Below are positions 17,536 to 26,020 of a stretch of 64,000 bases of DNA, piece after piece. A program made the translations under genes and the position numbers. The stretch lies in assembly GCA_963749715.1 (NCBI GenBank), contig CAVVNR010000003.1, positions 124,001 to 188,000 of the forward strand. The letters are read 5' to 3'. The stretch comes from Roseiarcus sp963749715. Lineage in GTDB: Bacteria; Pseudomonadota; Alphaproteobacteria; Rhizobiales; Beijerinckiaceae. Under the pieces are notes generated by a model, which was given only the letters and a program-made list of their open reading frames with translations, made no database searches and was not told the origin of the DNA. Each line of letters begins with the position of its first letter. The stretch's first letter is position 1.

Positions 17536-17813
17536 GGGATACGGTCCGTCAAGGGTGTGGCGACGCGGCAGTTCATCGACTCAGGCAAGTCCAAATTTTC
17601 CCGACTGGATGAAGGCCTTGCGCGGCAGCGCCTGTCTCAGCTCAGCGTGGCGCGAAGGTTGGGCGATCTCACGCGCTTGCGCAGCGTCGGCCTGCACAAG
17701 TTGAGTGGCGACCGTCCGGCTTCTGGGCGACCCGCGTCAACGGTGCGTGGCGCATCGTGTTTCGCTTCGACGATGGCGAGGCCTTCGAGGTCGAAATCGT
17801 CGATTATCATTAG
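17536..17813 (+). pseudogene. HigB-type toxin, frameshifted
   Basis: The N-terminal part (IRSVKGVATRQFIDSGKSKF, then LRSVGLHKLSGDR) and, in another frame, the C-terminal part (SGFWATRVNGAWRIVFRFDD, then AFEVEIVDYH) make a complete HigB/RelE-type mRNA interferase. The frame is lost near 17712-17720 (one base apparently missing), and no proper start codon precedes IRSV (the codon is GGG). Considered inactive. Followed by the higA remnant. Confidence 0.85.
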
Positions 17814-17824
17814 TGGCAAGACCA

Positions 17825-18204
17825 ATGACGACTGAAGACGACATCTTTTTCGCGTCCCCGGACGGATTTGCTTTCGAGCCGGCGCATCCCGGCGAGGTGC
17901 TGAAGGACGAGCTGGCCGCCCGCGGTCTTGACGGCGAACGCGCTCGCGCTCAAGCTGCGCGTACCCGCCAACCGCTTAACGGAAATCCTCAACGGCAAAC
18001 GCGGAAATCTGAACCGACACGGCACTCCGCCTCAGCCGCTCTCTCGGCCCCAGCGCAGCATTTTGGCTGAACCTGCAGAGCCAGTACGATCTGGCGCGGG
18101 CGGAGAGACTGCACGGGGCGAAGATTCGGGTCGAGGTGGAGTCGGCGGCGCAGCGGCTGAAGGAACTATTGACAATTTCGTTGCTGACGACGACGCCCCT
18201 TTGA
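17825..18204 (+). pseudogene. HigA-type antitoxin, frameshifted
   Basis: Starts MTTEDDIFFASPDGFAFEPA then HPGEVLKDELAARG, continues in a second frame as TANALALKLRVPANRLTEIL, and in a third as TDTALRLSRSLGPSAAFWLN then LQSQYDLARAERLHGAKIRV. Two apparent extra bases (near 17928 and 18005) and an in-frame TGA between the last two parts break it. Intact HigA (XRE HTH) antitoxins neutralise HigB. Sits 12 bp behind higB in the standard order. Confidence 0.85.
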
Positions 18205-18210
18205 CGAAAG

Positions 18211-18828
18211 TTACTGACGAATATCGTCCTGCGTCGCCGAGGGATCACAGGTCCAGCCTAGTTCGTTCTCGACCTCTGACCGATAGACTGTTCGTATGTT
18301 GGGAGGAGCCTTCCGAATATACTCTTCCGCTTTCGCGTGAACTTTGGACTTGTGAAGCACCTTCAAATAATTCAGCACCTCGGTGACCGTCGGTATACGC
18401 TCGGTATTGTCGAACCTCGGCGGAAGAATAGTCCATACGACCCCATCCAGGTTTTTTCCGTTCGCCCATGCCGCTATTTGCGGGTTATGCGCGTAATTTG
18501 AGGCATTCAGACTGGGCCAGCGCGCGATGTAGTCGTTTTTCCACTTTATCCAGTCTCTGGGAGGCGAGCCCGCACCCCACTCGCGCCGCGCCAATGCTTC
18601 GTGCGCCGCTTCAATAGTAGGACATGTTAGGTAGGCCCAAAGTACCGGCCTGGGCTCTGCCTTTTCGGGCGCAACGATCACCAATGTCATCCGGTCTTTC
18701 GCCGACTGCCGTGCAAATTCAACGGGAAGCTCGGGACCATGTGTGAACCATCGCGGCTTATTTGGCATGAGCGGAAGCGATCCAGGATCCCAGATCAACG
18801 AACCCCATCCCAGACAAGCAATGTTCAT
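18211..18828 (-). CDS. uncharacterised protein, possibly gamma-glutamylcyclotransferase-like
   Basis: 205-residue soluble protein beginning CLGWGSLIWDPGSLPL, which recalls the YGSL substrate-binding loop of the gamma-glutamylcyclotransferase-like fold, followed by WFTHGPELPVEFARQSAKDR. I do not recognise a named family. Its base composition is visibly less GC-rich than the surroundings, as in acquired DNA. The ATG at 18828 is preferred over 18852. It lies between the higBA remnant and uvrA, with its 5' end facing the uvrA 3' end (63 bp). Confidence 0.6.
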   Translation of the reverse strand: MNIACLGWGSLIWDPGSLPLMPNKPRWFTHGPELPVEFARQSAKDRMTLVIVAPEKAEPRPVLWAYLTCPTIEAAHEALARREWGAGSPPRDWIKWKNDYIARWPSLNASNYAHNPQIAAWANGKNLDGVVWTILPPRFDNTERIPTVTEVLNYLKVLHKSKVHAKAEEYIRKAPPNIRTVYRSEVENELGWTCDPSATQDDIRQ

Positions 18829-18891
18829 GCTTCCCGCCCTCCTCTTACGCACCGGTTTGAGTTCATTCGCGTTTCTAGGTCATTGGCATCC

Positions 18892-21800
18892 CTATTCCGC
18901 CGCCCGTCGCCCGCCCTTGGCCTTCCGCGCCAGCACCGGCTTGAGGTACTGCCCGGTGTAGCTCCTCGGATGGCGGGCGATCTCTTCCGGCGCGCCCTGG
19001 GCGACGATCTCGCCGCCGGCATCGCCGCCTTCAGGCCCCATGTCGACGATCCAGTCGGCAGTCTTCACCACTTCGAGATTGTGCTCGATGACGATCATCG
19101 TGTTGCCCTGGTCGACCAGCTCGTGCAGCACGTCGAGCAGTTGCGCGACATCGTGGAAGTGGAGGCCGGTCGTCGGCTCGTCGAGGATATAGAGGGTGCG
19201 GCCGGTCGAGCGGCGCGACAATTCTTTGGCGAGCTTGACCCGCTGCGCTTCGCCGCCGGACAGCGTCGTCGCCTGCTGGCCGACCTTCACATAGCCCAGG
19301 CCCACCCGCTTCAAAGTCTCCATCTTGTCGCGGATCGACGGCACCGCCTTGAACAGGTCCGCCGCCTCCTCGACCGTCATATCGAGCACGTCGGCGATCG
19401 ACCTGTCGCGGTAGCGCACCTCTAGAGTCTCGCGGTCGTAGCGCTTGCCCTTGCACACGTCGCAGGTGACGTAGACGTCGGGCAGGAAGTGCATCTCGAT
19501 CTTGATCACGCCGTCGCCCTGGCAAGCCTCGCACCGCCCGCCCTTGACGTTGAACGAGAAGCGCCCGGGCGAATAGCCGCGCGCCCTCGCCTCCGGCAAA
19601 CCGGCGAACCAGTCGCGGATGGGCGTGAAGGCGCCGGTGTAGGTGGCCGGATTGGAGCGCGGCGTTCGGCCGATCGGCGACTGGTCGATGTCGATGACCT
19701 TGTCGATCTTGTCGAGGCCGTCGATGCGGTCGTGCGGCGCGGGCGGCTCGCTCGCGCCGTTCAGGCTGCGCGCCGCGGCCTTATAGAGCGTGTCGATGAT
19801 GAGCGTCGATTTGCCGCCGCCCGAGACGCCGGTGACGCAGGTGAAGAGGCCGAGCGGGATTCTTGCCGTTACGTTCTTCAGGTTGTTGCCGCGGGCGCCG
19901 ACGATTGCAAGGTCCCGCCCCGGCTCAGCTGCGCGGCGTCCCGACGGGATCGCGACCGTCCGCTCGCCGGACAGGAACTGGCCGGTCAGCGAATTGGGAT
20001 CGGCGGCGATCTCCGCCGGCGTTCCCTTGGCGACGATCTCGCCGCCGTGCACGCCGGCGCCGGGGCCGACGTCGACGACATAATCGGCCGCCCAGATCGC
20101 GTCCTCGTCGTGCTCGACGACGATCACCGTATTGCCGAGCCCGCGCAGGCGCCTGAGCGTGTCGAGGAGCCGCGCGTTGTCGCGCTGATGCAGACCGATC
20201 GACGGCTCGTCGAGCACGTAGAGCACGCCGGTGAGGCCCGAGCCGATCTGGGAAGCGAGCCGGATGCGCTGGCTCTCGCCGCCCGACAACGTGCCGGAGG
20301 CGCGCGACAGAGTCAGATAATCGAGCCCGACGTCGCTGAGGAACGTGAGCCGGTCGACGATCTCCTTCAGGATGCGATGGGCGATCTCGTTGCGTTTGGC
20401 GTCGAGCTTCGCCGGCAGGGCTTTGGCCCAGTCGATCGCGGCGCTGACCGACAAAAGGCTCACCTCGCCGATGTGCTGGCCGTCGATCTTGACCGCCAGC
20501 GCCTCGGGCTTGAGGCGAAAGCCATGGCAGGCCTCGCAGGGGGTCGCGGTCATGTAGCGCTGGATCTCCTCGCGCGACCATTCGCTTTCGGTCTCGCGGT
20601 AGCGGCGATCGAGATTGGCGACGACGCCTTCGAACGGCTTCTTCATTTCATAGGAGCGCAGGCCGTCGTCATAGGCCATGCGAATTTCTTCGTCGCCCGA
20701 GCCGTGCAGGATCACGCGGCGCGCCTCGGCCGGCAATTCGCTCCAGGGCTTGTCGAGCCGGAACTTATAGTGCCGCGCCAGCGCTTCGAGCGTCTGCAGG
20801 TAATAGGGCGAGCTCGACTTGGCCCATGGCGCGATCGCGCCTAGGCGCAATGTAAGCCTCGGGTTGGGGACGACCAGCGAATCGTCGACCCTGAGTTCCG
20901 AGCCAAGCCCGCCGCAGACCGGGCAGGCGCCGAACGGATTGTTGAACGAGAACAGCCTCGGCTCGATCTCGGCGATAGTGAAGCCGCTGACCGGGCAGGC
21001 GAACTTGGACGAGAACAGGATGCGCCCCCGGTCCCCATCTCCCGCATCGCCCATCGAGAGACGGGCGTCTGTCGACGCCCTATGCGGGAGAGGGCTGGGG
21101 TGAGGGGCTGCGGCAAGGCCAGGGTGAGGCGCGTCGGCGAATTCGACCACCGCCAGGCCGTCGGCGAGCTCGAGCGCGGTCTCGAAACTCTCGGCCAGGC
21201 GCGCCGCCATATCCGGCCGCACCACGACGCGGTCGACCACCACCTCGATGTCGTGCTTGAGCTTCTTGTCGAGAGCCGGCGCGTCGGCGATCTCGGTGAA
21301 ATCACCGTCGATCTTGAGCCTTTGGAAGCCCCGTTTCATGAAGTCGGCGATTTCCTTGCGGTATTCGCCCTTCCTGCCGCGCACGACCGGCGCCAGAAGA
21401 TAGAGCCGCGTGCGCTCCGGCAGCGTCAGCACCCGGTCGACCATCTGGCTCACTGTCTGGCTCTCGATCGGCAGGCCAGTTGCGGGCGAATAGGGAATGC
21501 CGACCCGCGCCCAGAGCAGGCGCATGTAGTCGTGAATCTCCGTCACCGTGCCGACGGTCGAGCGCGGGTTCTTCGACGTCGTCTTCTGCTCGATGGCGAT
21601 CGCCGGCGAGAGCCCATCGATCTGGTCGACGTCCGGCTTCTGCATCATTTCGAGGAACTGGCGGGCGTAGGCCGAGAGCGACTCGACGTAGCGCCGCTGT
21701 CCCTCGGCGTAGATGGTGTCGAAGGCGAGCGACGACTTACCCGAGCCGGAGAGGCCGGTGAGCACCACCAGCCTGTCGCGCGGGATGGCGAGATCGACGT

Positions 21801-21924
21801 TCTTGAGGTTGTGCTCGCGCGCGCCGCGGACCACGATCGCGCGCCCCCCGAACAGGGCCTCGACCGGCTCGGGCGGGTCCTTGGACGCGCGGTAAGGGCG
21901 CCCGTCTGGTTTGGGTCCGGCCAT
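18892..21924 (-). CDS. uvrA: excinuclease ABC subunit A
   Basis: UvrA is the damage-recognising ATPase of nucleotide excision repair. About 1010 aa, with two ABC-type nucleotide-binding modules. The first has GLSGSGKSSLAFDTIYAEGQ and signature LSGGESQRIRL; the second GVSGGGKSTLIIDTLY and LSGGEAQRVKLAKEL, then LYILDEPTTGLHF. Zinc-binding cysteines are seen as CPVSG and CPVCG, CEACHG, and CEACQGDG with CDVCKGKRY. An in-frame insertion of about 30 residues (APHPSPLPHRAST, DARLSMGDAGDGDRG) before LFSSKFACPVSG is encoded by a palindromic repeat. ATG at 21924 (MAGPKPDG); the frame is open to 22023. Divergent from ssb. Confidence 0.97.
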   Translation of the reverse strand: MAGPKPDGRPYRASKDPPEPVEALFGGRAIVVRGAREHNLKNVDLAIPRDRLVVLTGLSGSGKSSLAFDTIYAEGQRRYVESLSAYARQFLEMMQKPDVDQIDGLSPAIAIEQKTTSKNPRSTVGTVTEIHDYMRLLWARVGIPYSPATGLPIESQTVSQMVDRVLTLPERTRLYLLAPVVRGRKGEYRKEIADFMKRGFQRLKIDGDFTEIADAPALDKKLKHDIEVVVDRVVVRPDMAARLAESFETALELADGLAVVEFADAPHPGLAAAPHPSPLPHRASTDARLSMGDAGDGDRGRILFSSKFACPVSGFTIAEIEPRLFSFNNPFGACPVCGGLGSELRVDDSLVVPNPRLTLRLGAIAPWAKSSSPYYLQTLEALARHYKFRLDKPWSELPAEARRVILHGSGDEEIRMAYDDGLRSYEMKKPFEGVVANLDRRYRETESEWSREEIQRYMTATPCEACHGFRLKPEALAVKIDGQHIGEVSLLSVSAAIDWAKALPAKLDAKRNEIAHRILKEIVDRLTFLSDVGLDYLTLSRASGTLSGGESQRIRLASQIGSGLTGVLYVLDEPSIGLHQRDNARLLDTLRRLRGLGNTVIVVEHDEDAIWAADYVVDVGPGAGVHGGEIVAKGTPAEIAADPNSLTGQFLSGERTVAIPSGRRAAEPGRDLAIVGARGNNLKNVTARIPLGLFTCVTGVSGGGKSTLIIDTLYKAAARSLNGASEPPAPHDRIDGLDKIDKVIDIDQSPIGRTPRSNPATYTGAFTPIRDWFAGLPEARARGYSPGRFSFNVKGGRCEACQGDGVIKIEMHFLPDVYVTCDVCKGKRYDRETLEVRYRDRSIADVLDMTVEEAADLFKAVPSIRDKMETLKRVGLGYVKVGQQATTLSGGEAQRVKLAKELSRRSTGRTLYILDEPTTGLHFHDVAQLLDVLHELVDQGNTMIVIEHNLEVVKTADWIVDMGPEGGDAGGEIVAQGAPEEIARHPRSYTGQYLKPVLARKAKGGRRAAE
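21039..21090. repeat. palindromic REP-like element inserted inside uvrA
   Basis: Outer arms CTCCCGCAT (21039-21047) and ATGCGGGAG (21082-21090) are perfect inverted copies. Inside, GGGCGTC (21063-21069) and GACGCCC (21074-21080) form a 7-bp hairpin with a 4-base loop. The flank GGCTGGGGTGAGGGGCTGC continues in the style of dispersed intergenic repeats seen in Rhizobiales. The element keeps the uvrA frame open and adds low-complexity residues in a surface region. Confidence 0.75.
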
Positions 21925-22213
21925 GACGGCTCCAGGAAGCACGTTCCTTAGCGGCGGGCGGGCGGTCGCGCGAATCGCGCTTGCGGCAGCCCTTGCGCCG
22001 ATGCTAGAACAAATGTAGAACAAGGGTAAGGGCGCCTCTTCGGGCGCCGCGCCCCGGGGTTTATGGCTAATGTAGTTGCGATGGCGCGTCTTCCCAAGCG
22101 GTCGGCGCGGCGAGGTGTGGATAAGCGCCGGCGAAAGGCGATCGGGCGCCCGAGCGCCCTCCCCGTTCGGCTAAGGATAGGCGAACTCGTTTACATGGCG
22201 TGAGGAGAGGATC

Positions 22214-22709
22214 ATGGCGGGCAGCGTCAACAAAGTCATTCTGGTCGGCAACCTGGGCAAGGACCCGGAAGTGCGGCGGCTTCCATCGGGCGACCAGCTG
22301 GTGAGCTTCACTCTCGCCACCTCCGAAACCTGGCGCGACAAGACAAGCGGAGAGCGCAAGGAAAAGACCGAATGGCACAACATCTCGATCTTCAACGAGA
22401 ACCTCGGCAAGGTCGCCGAGCAATATTGCAAGAAGGGCACAAAAGTTTACCTCGAGGGCCAGCTGCAGACACGCAAATGGCAGGACCAGTCGGGCGCCGA
22501 CCGCTACACGACCGAGGTCGTCCTGCAGCGCTTCCGCGGCGAACTGCAATTGCTCGACTTCGCGCGGCGCCGGCGCCGACCGCCAGAGCTTCCCCGACGA
22601 GGAGCGCGGCGAGCGCCAGAGCTTCGGCAAGTCCTCAGGCGCCGACCGCCGCCCGGCGCTCTCCACCGGCGGCAGCGCGGGGCCGATCGACGACGACATT
22701 CCGTTCTGA
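22214..22709 (+). CDS. ssb: single-stranded DNA-binding protein, frameshifted
   Basis: SSB coats single-stranded DNA in replication and repair. The OB-fold (MAGSVNKVILVGNLGKDPEV, then WHNISIFNENLGKVAEQYCK, YLEGQLQTRKWQDQSGADRY, VVLQRFRGELQLLD) is intact. After LLD the frame must skip one base (extra T in the TT at 22559-22560) to reach the flexible tail SRGAGADRQSFPDEERGE and the acidic tip IDDDIPF, with a stop at 22707-22709; this gives 164 aa. Read as is, the protein ends in an Arg-rich tail at 22777 and lacks the tip that binds repair partners. Because the tip is essential in E. coli, a sequence error is likely. Confidence 0.9.
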
Positions 22710-22776
22710 GGAGGGGGTTCCCAATCCTTCGTGTGCCGGGTTGGGGTGGGATGTCACGCCATTGCTCAAGAAATTG

Positions 22777-23005
22777 ATGCTGTTCGCGCGGAATCTCAGA
22801 CGCCACTCGACAGCAGCCGAGCGGCGTCTCTGGACTGGCCCGCGCCGCAAGCAGATTGAAGGCTTTCGCTTTCGGCGGCAGGTCGTGCTTGGACCGCAGA
22901 CTTTGCTCGCGGCTCATCATTCAGGTCGACGACGCCACGCATTCGGCCGATGACGAGAGATCGCAGGAATTTACGCGGACTTCGAGGCTCGCGGCCCCGC
23001 CGGCT
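22777..23005 (+). pseudogene. DUF559 (endonuclease-like) remnant
   Basis: LFARNLRRHSTAAERRLWTG and FRFRRQVVLGP are the N-terminal half of the DUF559 family (vsr/restriction-endonuclease-like fold). The middle (LIIQVDDATHSADDERSQ) is in another frame, and a trace of the end (YADFEARG) is in a third. The stretch between VVLGP and LIIQVD is too short, so bases were lost too. The gene is dead; only the family is recognisable. ATG at 22777. Confidence 0.75.
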
Positions 23006-23142
23006 TTATCTGGGATAGAAATGGTCGTCCAAGCGCCGCCTTTCGCGCGCGGCGAAGGCTTCCGCGTCATCCTCGCTATTTGACAGCCGAGCCCGAACGC
23101 GCGACCTCGCGCGGGGTCGCATCGGCTGTGCTGGGGGAAGGC

Positions 23143-24105
23143 ATGCGAACCGCCTATTGCTTCACGCCGGACCGCGCGTTCTTTGCGCCGGCTTTGCGCG
23201 CCATCGCCTCGCTCATCGAGGCGGAGCCAGGCGGGGGCCACGAGGTCGTCCTCGTCTGCGAGCCCGGCGACGTTCCGCCGGACTTCGATCAGCTCGCGGG
23301 ACGATTGCGCGAACGGATCGAGCTCCTCACGATCGACTTCGCGGGCTATGACACGAACCTTAGGACGAAAGGGCGCCTTTCGCGGGCCGTCTTTCGCCGC
23401 CTCTTTCTCGACGAGCTCTTGCCCGCGCGGTTCGAGCGCATCGTGTCGATCGATTCCGACATGCTCATCGTCCGCCCGGGCCTCAGACGGCTCGAAAGTT
23501 TCGATCTTGGCGGAAGGCCGCTCGCCGCCGCCTATGACATGATCTTTCTGATGGACTTCAAGGGCGACGCGCTGGCGCGGCGGTTCCAACGAACCCGCCG
23601 CGCGCTGGGGCTTGCGCTCGACACGCCCTATTTCAACGCCGGCCTGATGGCGATCGACCGCGCCGAATGGCGCAGGCGCGCCCTCGCCGAGCGGGTCGCG
23701 CGAGCGCTCCGCGACACGCCCGAGCGTTTCCCGTTCAACGAGCAGGACGCGCTCAACGCGACGCTTCACGGCGATTTTGCGCCGCTGTCGCCGCGCTTCA
23801 ATTTCATGGGCGACTTTTTCCTCATCGACCTCGAGCGCCTGATCGAGCCGATCGTCTTGCATTTCGTCAACGCGCCGAAACCCTGGGAGCTTAAGCTCTG
23901 GCGCGGCGAGGCGCGGTTCGCCCGGAACTACCGCGACTGGTTCTTGGGCTCCCCCTGGCCCAAGCTCGCCGCGGCGCCGGCGGCGCCCCCATGGCTGCGC
24001 GGGCGGCCGCCGCTCACCCGCGCCCGCCGGGACTTCGCCAAGCGCCTGTCGGCGTTTCTTGCCGGGGCGCCGTTCATCGACGGAGCGTTGATCTTCAAAG
24101 GCTGA
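23143..24105 (+). CDS. glycosyltransferase family 8 protein
   Basis: 320-residue GT8 enzyme, retaining glycosyltransferases that move hexose from UDP-sugars, often in lipopolysaccharide core or glycogenin-like synthesis. The metal-binding DxD is DSD at 104-106 within RIVSIDSDMLIVRP. Also seen: TPYFNAGLMAIDRAEW, FPFNEQDALNATL and HFVNAPKPW, all family hallmarks. The ATG at 23143 has GGGGGAAGG upstream; the frame opens at a TTG at 23080 without support. Acceptor unknown. Confidence 0.88.
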   Translation: MRTAYCFTPDRAFFAPALRAIASLIEAEPGGGHEVVLVCEPGDVPPDFDQLAGRLRERIELLTIDFAGYDTNLRTKGRLSRAVFRRLFLDELLPARFERIVSIDSDMLIVRPGLRRLESFDLGGRPLAAAYDMIFLMDFKGDALARRFQRTRRALGLALDTPYFNAGLMAIDRAEWRRRALAERVARALRDTPERFPFNEQDALNATLHGDFAPLSPRFNFMGDFFLIDLERLIEPIVLHFVNAPKPWELKLWRGEARFARNYRDWFLGSPWPKLAAAPAAPPWLRGRPPLTRARRDFAKRLSAFLAGAPFIDGALIFKG

Positions 24106-24203
24106 CGGCGGCCGTCCGCTCAGGCAATATCAATCGGCCGCGCCGTCCGGCGCGCATTTGTTTTTGCGCCTTCCGGCCTGGCGCGAGAGAGGGTGACGTG
24201 GGA

Positions 24204-24641
24204 ATGCAGTTGTGGCTCATTGCGATGGCGTGCGGCTGTTTCCAGGTCCTGCAGGCCATGACCAACGGGGCCGCCGCCAGGGCGGGCATCGGCGTGATCT
24301 GGGTCGGCGCCATGTCGGCGACCGTCTCCGCGCTCGCGCTCCTCCTTGTGGCCGTCGCGATCTACCGTCTGCCTCTTCCCGAGACCAACCTTCTCCAGGC
24401 TCACGGACTTAAGGCCGTCGCTGGAGGAATGATGGGGGCGTTCATCCTCGCCGGCCTCACTTTCGTTGCGCCAAAGCTGGGTCCGACGCAAACCTTCATC
24501 CTCTACTTTTTCGTCATCGCGGTCATCTCGGCGCTCATCGACAGCCTCGGACTCCTCGGAACCGAAGCAAAGCCGCTGGCGGCCCGTCAGCTTGTCGGCG
24601 TCATGCTCGCGGGCCTCGGCCTCCTGCTCGCGCGCGCCTGA
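24204..24641 (+). CDS. DMT-superfamily exporter, YdcZ type
   Basis: Five-helix inner-membrane protein of 145 aa matching the small YdcZ (DUF606) members of the drug/metabolite transporter superfamily. Pattern: WLIAMACGCFQVLQAMTNGA, WVGAMSATVSALALLLVAVA, GGMMGAFILAGLTFVAPKLG, TQTFILYFFVIAVISALIDS, VGVMLAGLGLLLA. The starts GTG 24198 or ATG 24204 both follow GAGAGAGGG. Substrate unknown; one member of the family is often paired with a second, but no partner is next to it here. Confidence 0.8.
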   Translation: MQLWLIAMACGCFQVLQAMTNGAAARAGIGVIWVGAMSATVSALALLLVAVAIYRLPLPETNLLQAHGLKAVAGGMMGAFILAGLTFVAPKLGPTQTFILYFFVIAVISALIDSLGLLGTEAKPLAARQLVGVMLAGLGLLLARA

Positions 24642-24772
24642 CGGTTTCCGCTCACGATCACCTGCTGCGGCAACGCTTCGCCAGGCGCCCGTCGTTGTTG
24701 TCAACCGACGGGATATATTTGGCGTCGATCAAATAAAATAAGTATTCTATGGATAAAAATTTGTTACCGTTA

Positions 24773-24789
24773 AATACTTATTAAGTATT
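24773..24789. promoter_or_regulatory. AT-rich palindrome upstream of the beta-barrel gene
   Basis: AATACTT-ATT-AAGTATT is a perfect 17-bp palindrome 64 bp before the porin-like gene, inside an AT-rich island (about 24710-24792) that contrasts with the GC-rich surroundings. A third AAGTATT occurs near 24749. The island probably contains the promoter; the palindrome is a candidate regulator site. No known regulator is assigned. Confidence 0.4.
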
Positions 24790-24853
24790 ATTCGCCAGTC
24801 TCCCCTGAAGCGCCGCCTCTTCATTCGTCGGCGCGGCGATTCTGGGGTGGCCG

Positions 24854-25813
24854 ATGAAGGTTCTCATATCTCTCGCTTGCGCCGGGCTTACGGCGGCGGC
24901 CGCGCCGGCCGCGGCCGCCGATCTGTTCGGGACGGCTCCGCCGTTAAACATGCCCGCGATCCAGGGCCCGACCACGTTCGAGGTCGGCTCGAATTGGTAC
25001 CTGCGCGGCGACCTCGGGATCAGCTTCGACGACGCGCCGACCGTCACGCTCTCGACCATTTCGACGCCGCCGCCGGGCTACTACGGCGCCCCATTGCCGG
25101 TCGCGGCCGGGCGCGACTCCCACAGCACCGATTTCACCGGCGGCCTCGGCTTTGGCTATCGCGTCAACGACTATCTGCGGTTCGACGCGACCTGGGACTA
25201 TCGCAACGGTCCAGGCGGGTCGCGCCAGACGACCGTCGTCTGCCCCTACGCCTTGAGCGGGGAAACCCAACAGGTCACCGGCCTGCTCCTCGGCTATCTC
25301 TACAACACGTCCAATACCTGCGACGGGACGACCCAGATCAAGCAGTACAACAACACCTTCCTCGCCAACGGCTACGTCGATCTCGGAACCTATGGCGGGT
25401 TCACTCCCTATGTCGGCGGCGGCCTCGGCTTCAACATGAACGTCATGTCGGGAAGCCTGAACTATTACCAGACCGCCAACGGCCAGCCCTACGCCGCCGA
25501 CCTTTCGCCGACCGGCGCATATCCGCAGATCTGGCTCGATCCATATGGCAGTCCCATTGCCCCGCAGCCCAACATTGCCTTTGCGCCGCAGAACTGGAAC
25601 CGGTCGATCAGTTCGACCACTTATACTCTTGCCTGGGCGCTCTCGGTCGGGTTCGGCTACCAGCTCAATCCGAGCACAACGCTCGACATCGGCTACCGCT
25701 ACCTCAACAGCGGCGACGTCGCCAAGCTGGTCAACCCGCAGACTGGCATGACCGTTCGGCAGAACAACACGTCGCAGCAACTGCGCGTCGGCATTCGTTA
25801 TATGCTGCAATAA
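24854..25813 (+). CDS. outer-membrane beta-barrel protein (Omp25/opacity-like)
   Basis: 319-residue exported protein. Signal peptide MKVLISLACAGLTAAAAPAA with cleavage near AAA-D at 22. The mature part alternates short aromatic-rich strands (WYLRGDLGISFDD, TGGLGFGYRVNDYLRFDATW, TPYVGGGLGFNMNV, WALSVGFGYQLNP) and ends LRVGIRYMLQ, with the aromatic near the C-terminus recognised by the BAM complex. This is the rhizobial Omp25/31-like family. ATG at 24854. Probably monocistronic with its own AT-rich promoter region. Confidence 0.85.
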   Translation: MKVLISLACAGLTAAAAPAAAADLFGTAPPLNMPAIQGPTTFEVGSNWYLRGDLGISFDDAPTVTLSTISTPPPGYYGAPLPVAAGRDSHSTDFTGGLGFGYRVNDYLRFDATWDYRNGPGGSRQTTVVCPYALSGETQQVTGLLLGYLYNTSNTCDGTTQIKQYNNTFLANGYVDLGTYGGFTPYVGGGLGFNMNVMSGSLNYYQTANGQPYAADLSPTGAYPQIWLDPYGSPIAPQPNIAFAPQNWNRSISSTTYTLAWALSVGFGYQLNPSTTLDIGYRYLNSGDVAKLVNPQTGMTVRQNNTSQQLRVGIRYMLQ

Positions 25814-26020
25814 GCCGCGCGGCGCGCGTCCCCGCTTGACGCAAAGGCGCAATGTCGCAACGGCTGAGCTCCCGCCCTGCTCCGGCGAAAGATTGACGCC
25901 GGTCATGGATGGCGACAAAGGTCGCGTTCGCTGGACCGCCCAACCTGCGCGCCCCGTTTACCAGCCGCTCCGCCTGCGCTACGGTTTGGACTTTGAGGGC
26001 CACGCGCGAAAGGCCGCTCG

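Noticed and set aside
16559..18892. Patch interpreted as a full integrative element
   Set aside because: No integrase, transposase or tRNA attachment site is present, so only the duplicated uvrA end and gene content are claimed.
19489..20844. 451-residue open frame antisense to uvrA
   Set aside because: Shadow of uvrA, no motifs.
22710..22777. Extended Arg-rich C-terminus of SSB
   Set aside because: The alternative frame gives a normal SSB tail ending IDDDIPF, so the Arg-rich reading is an artefact of one extra base.
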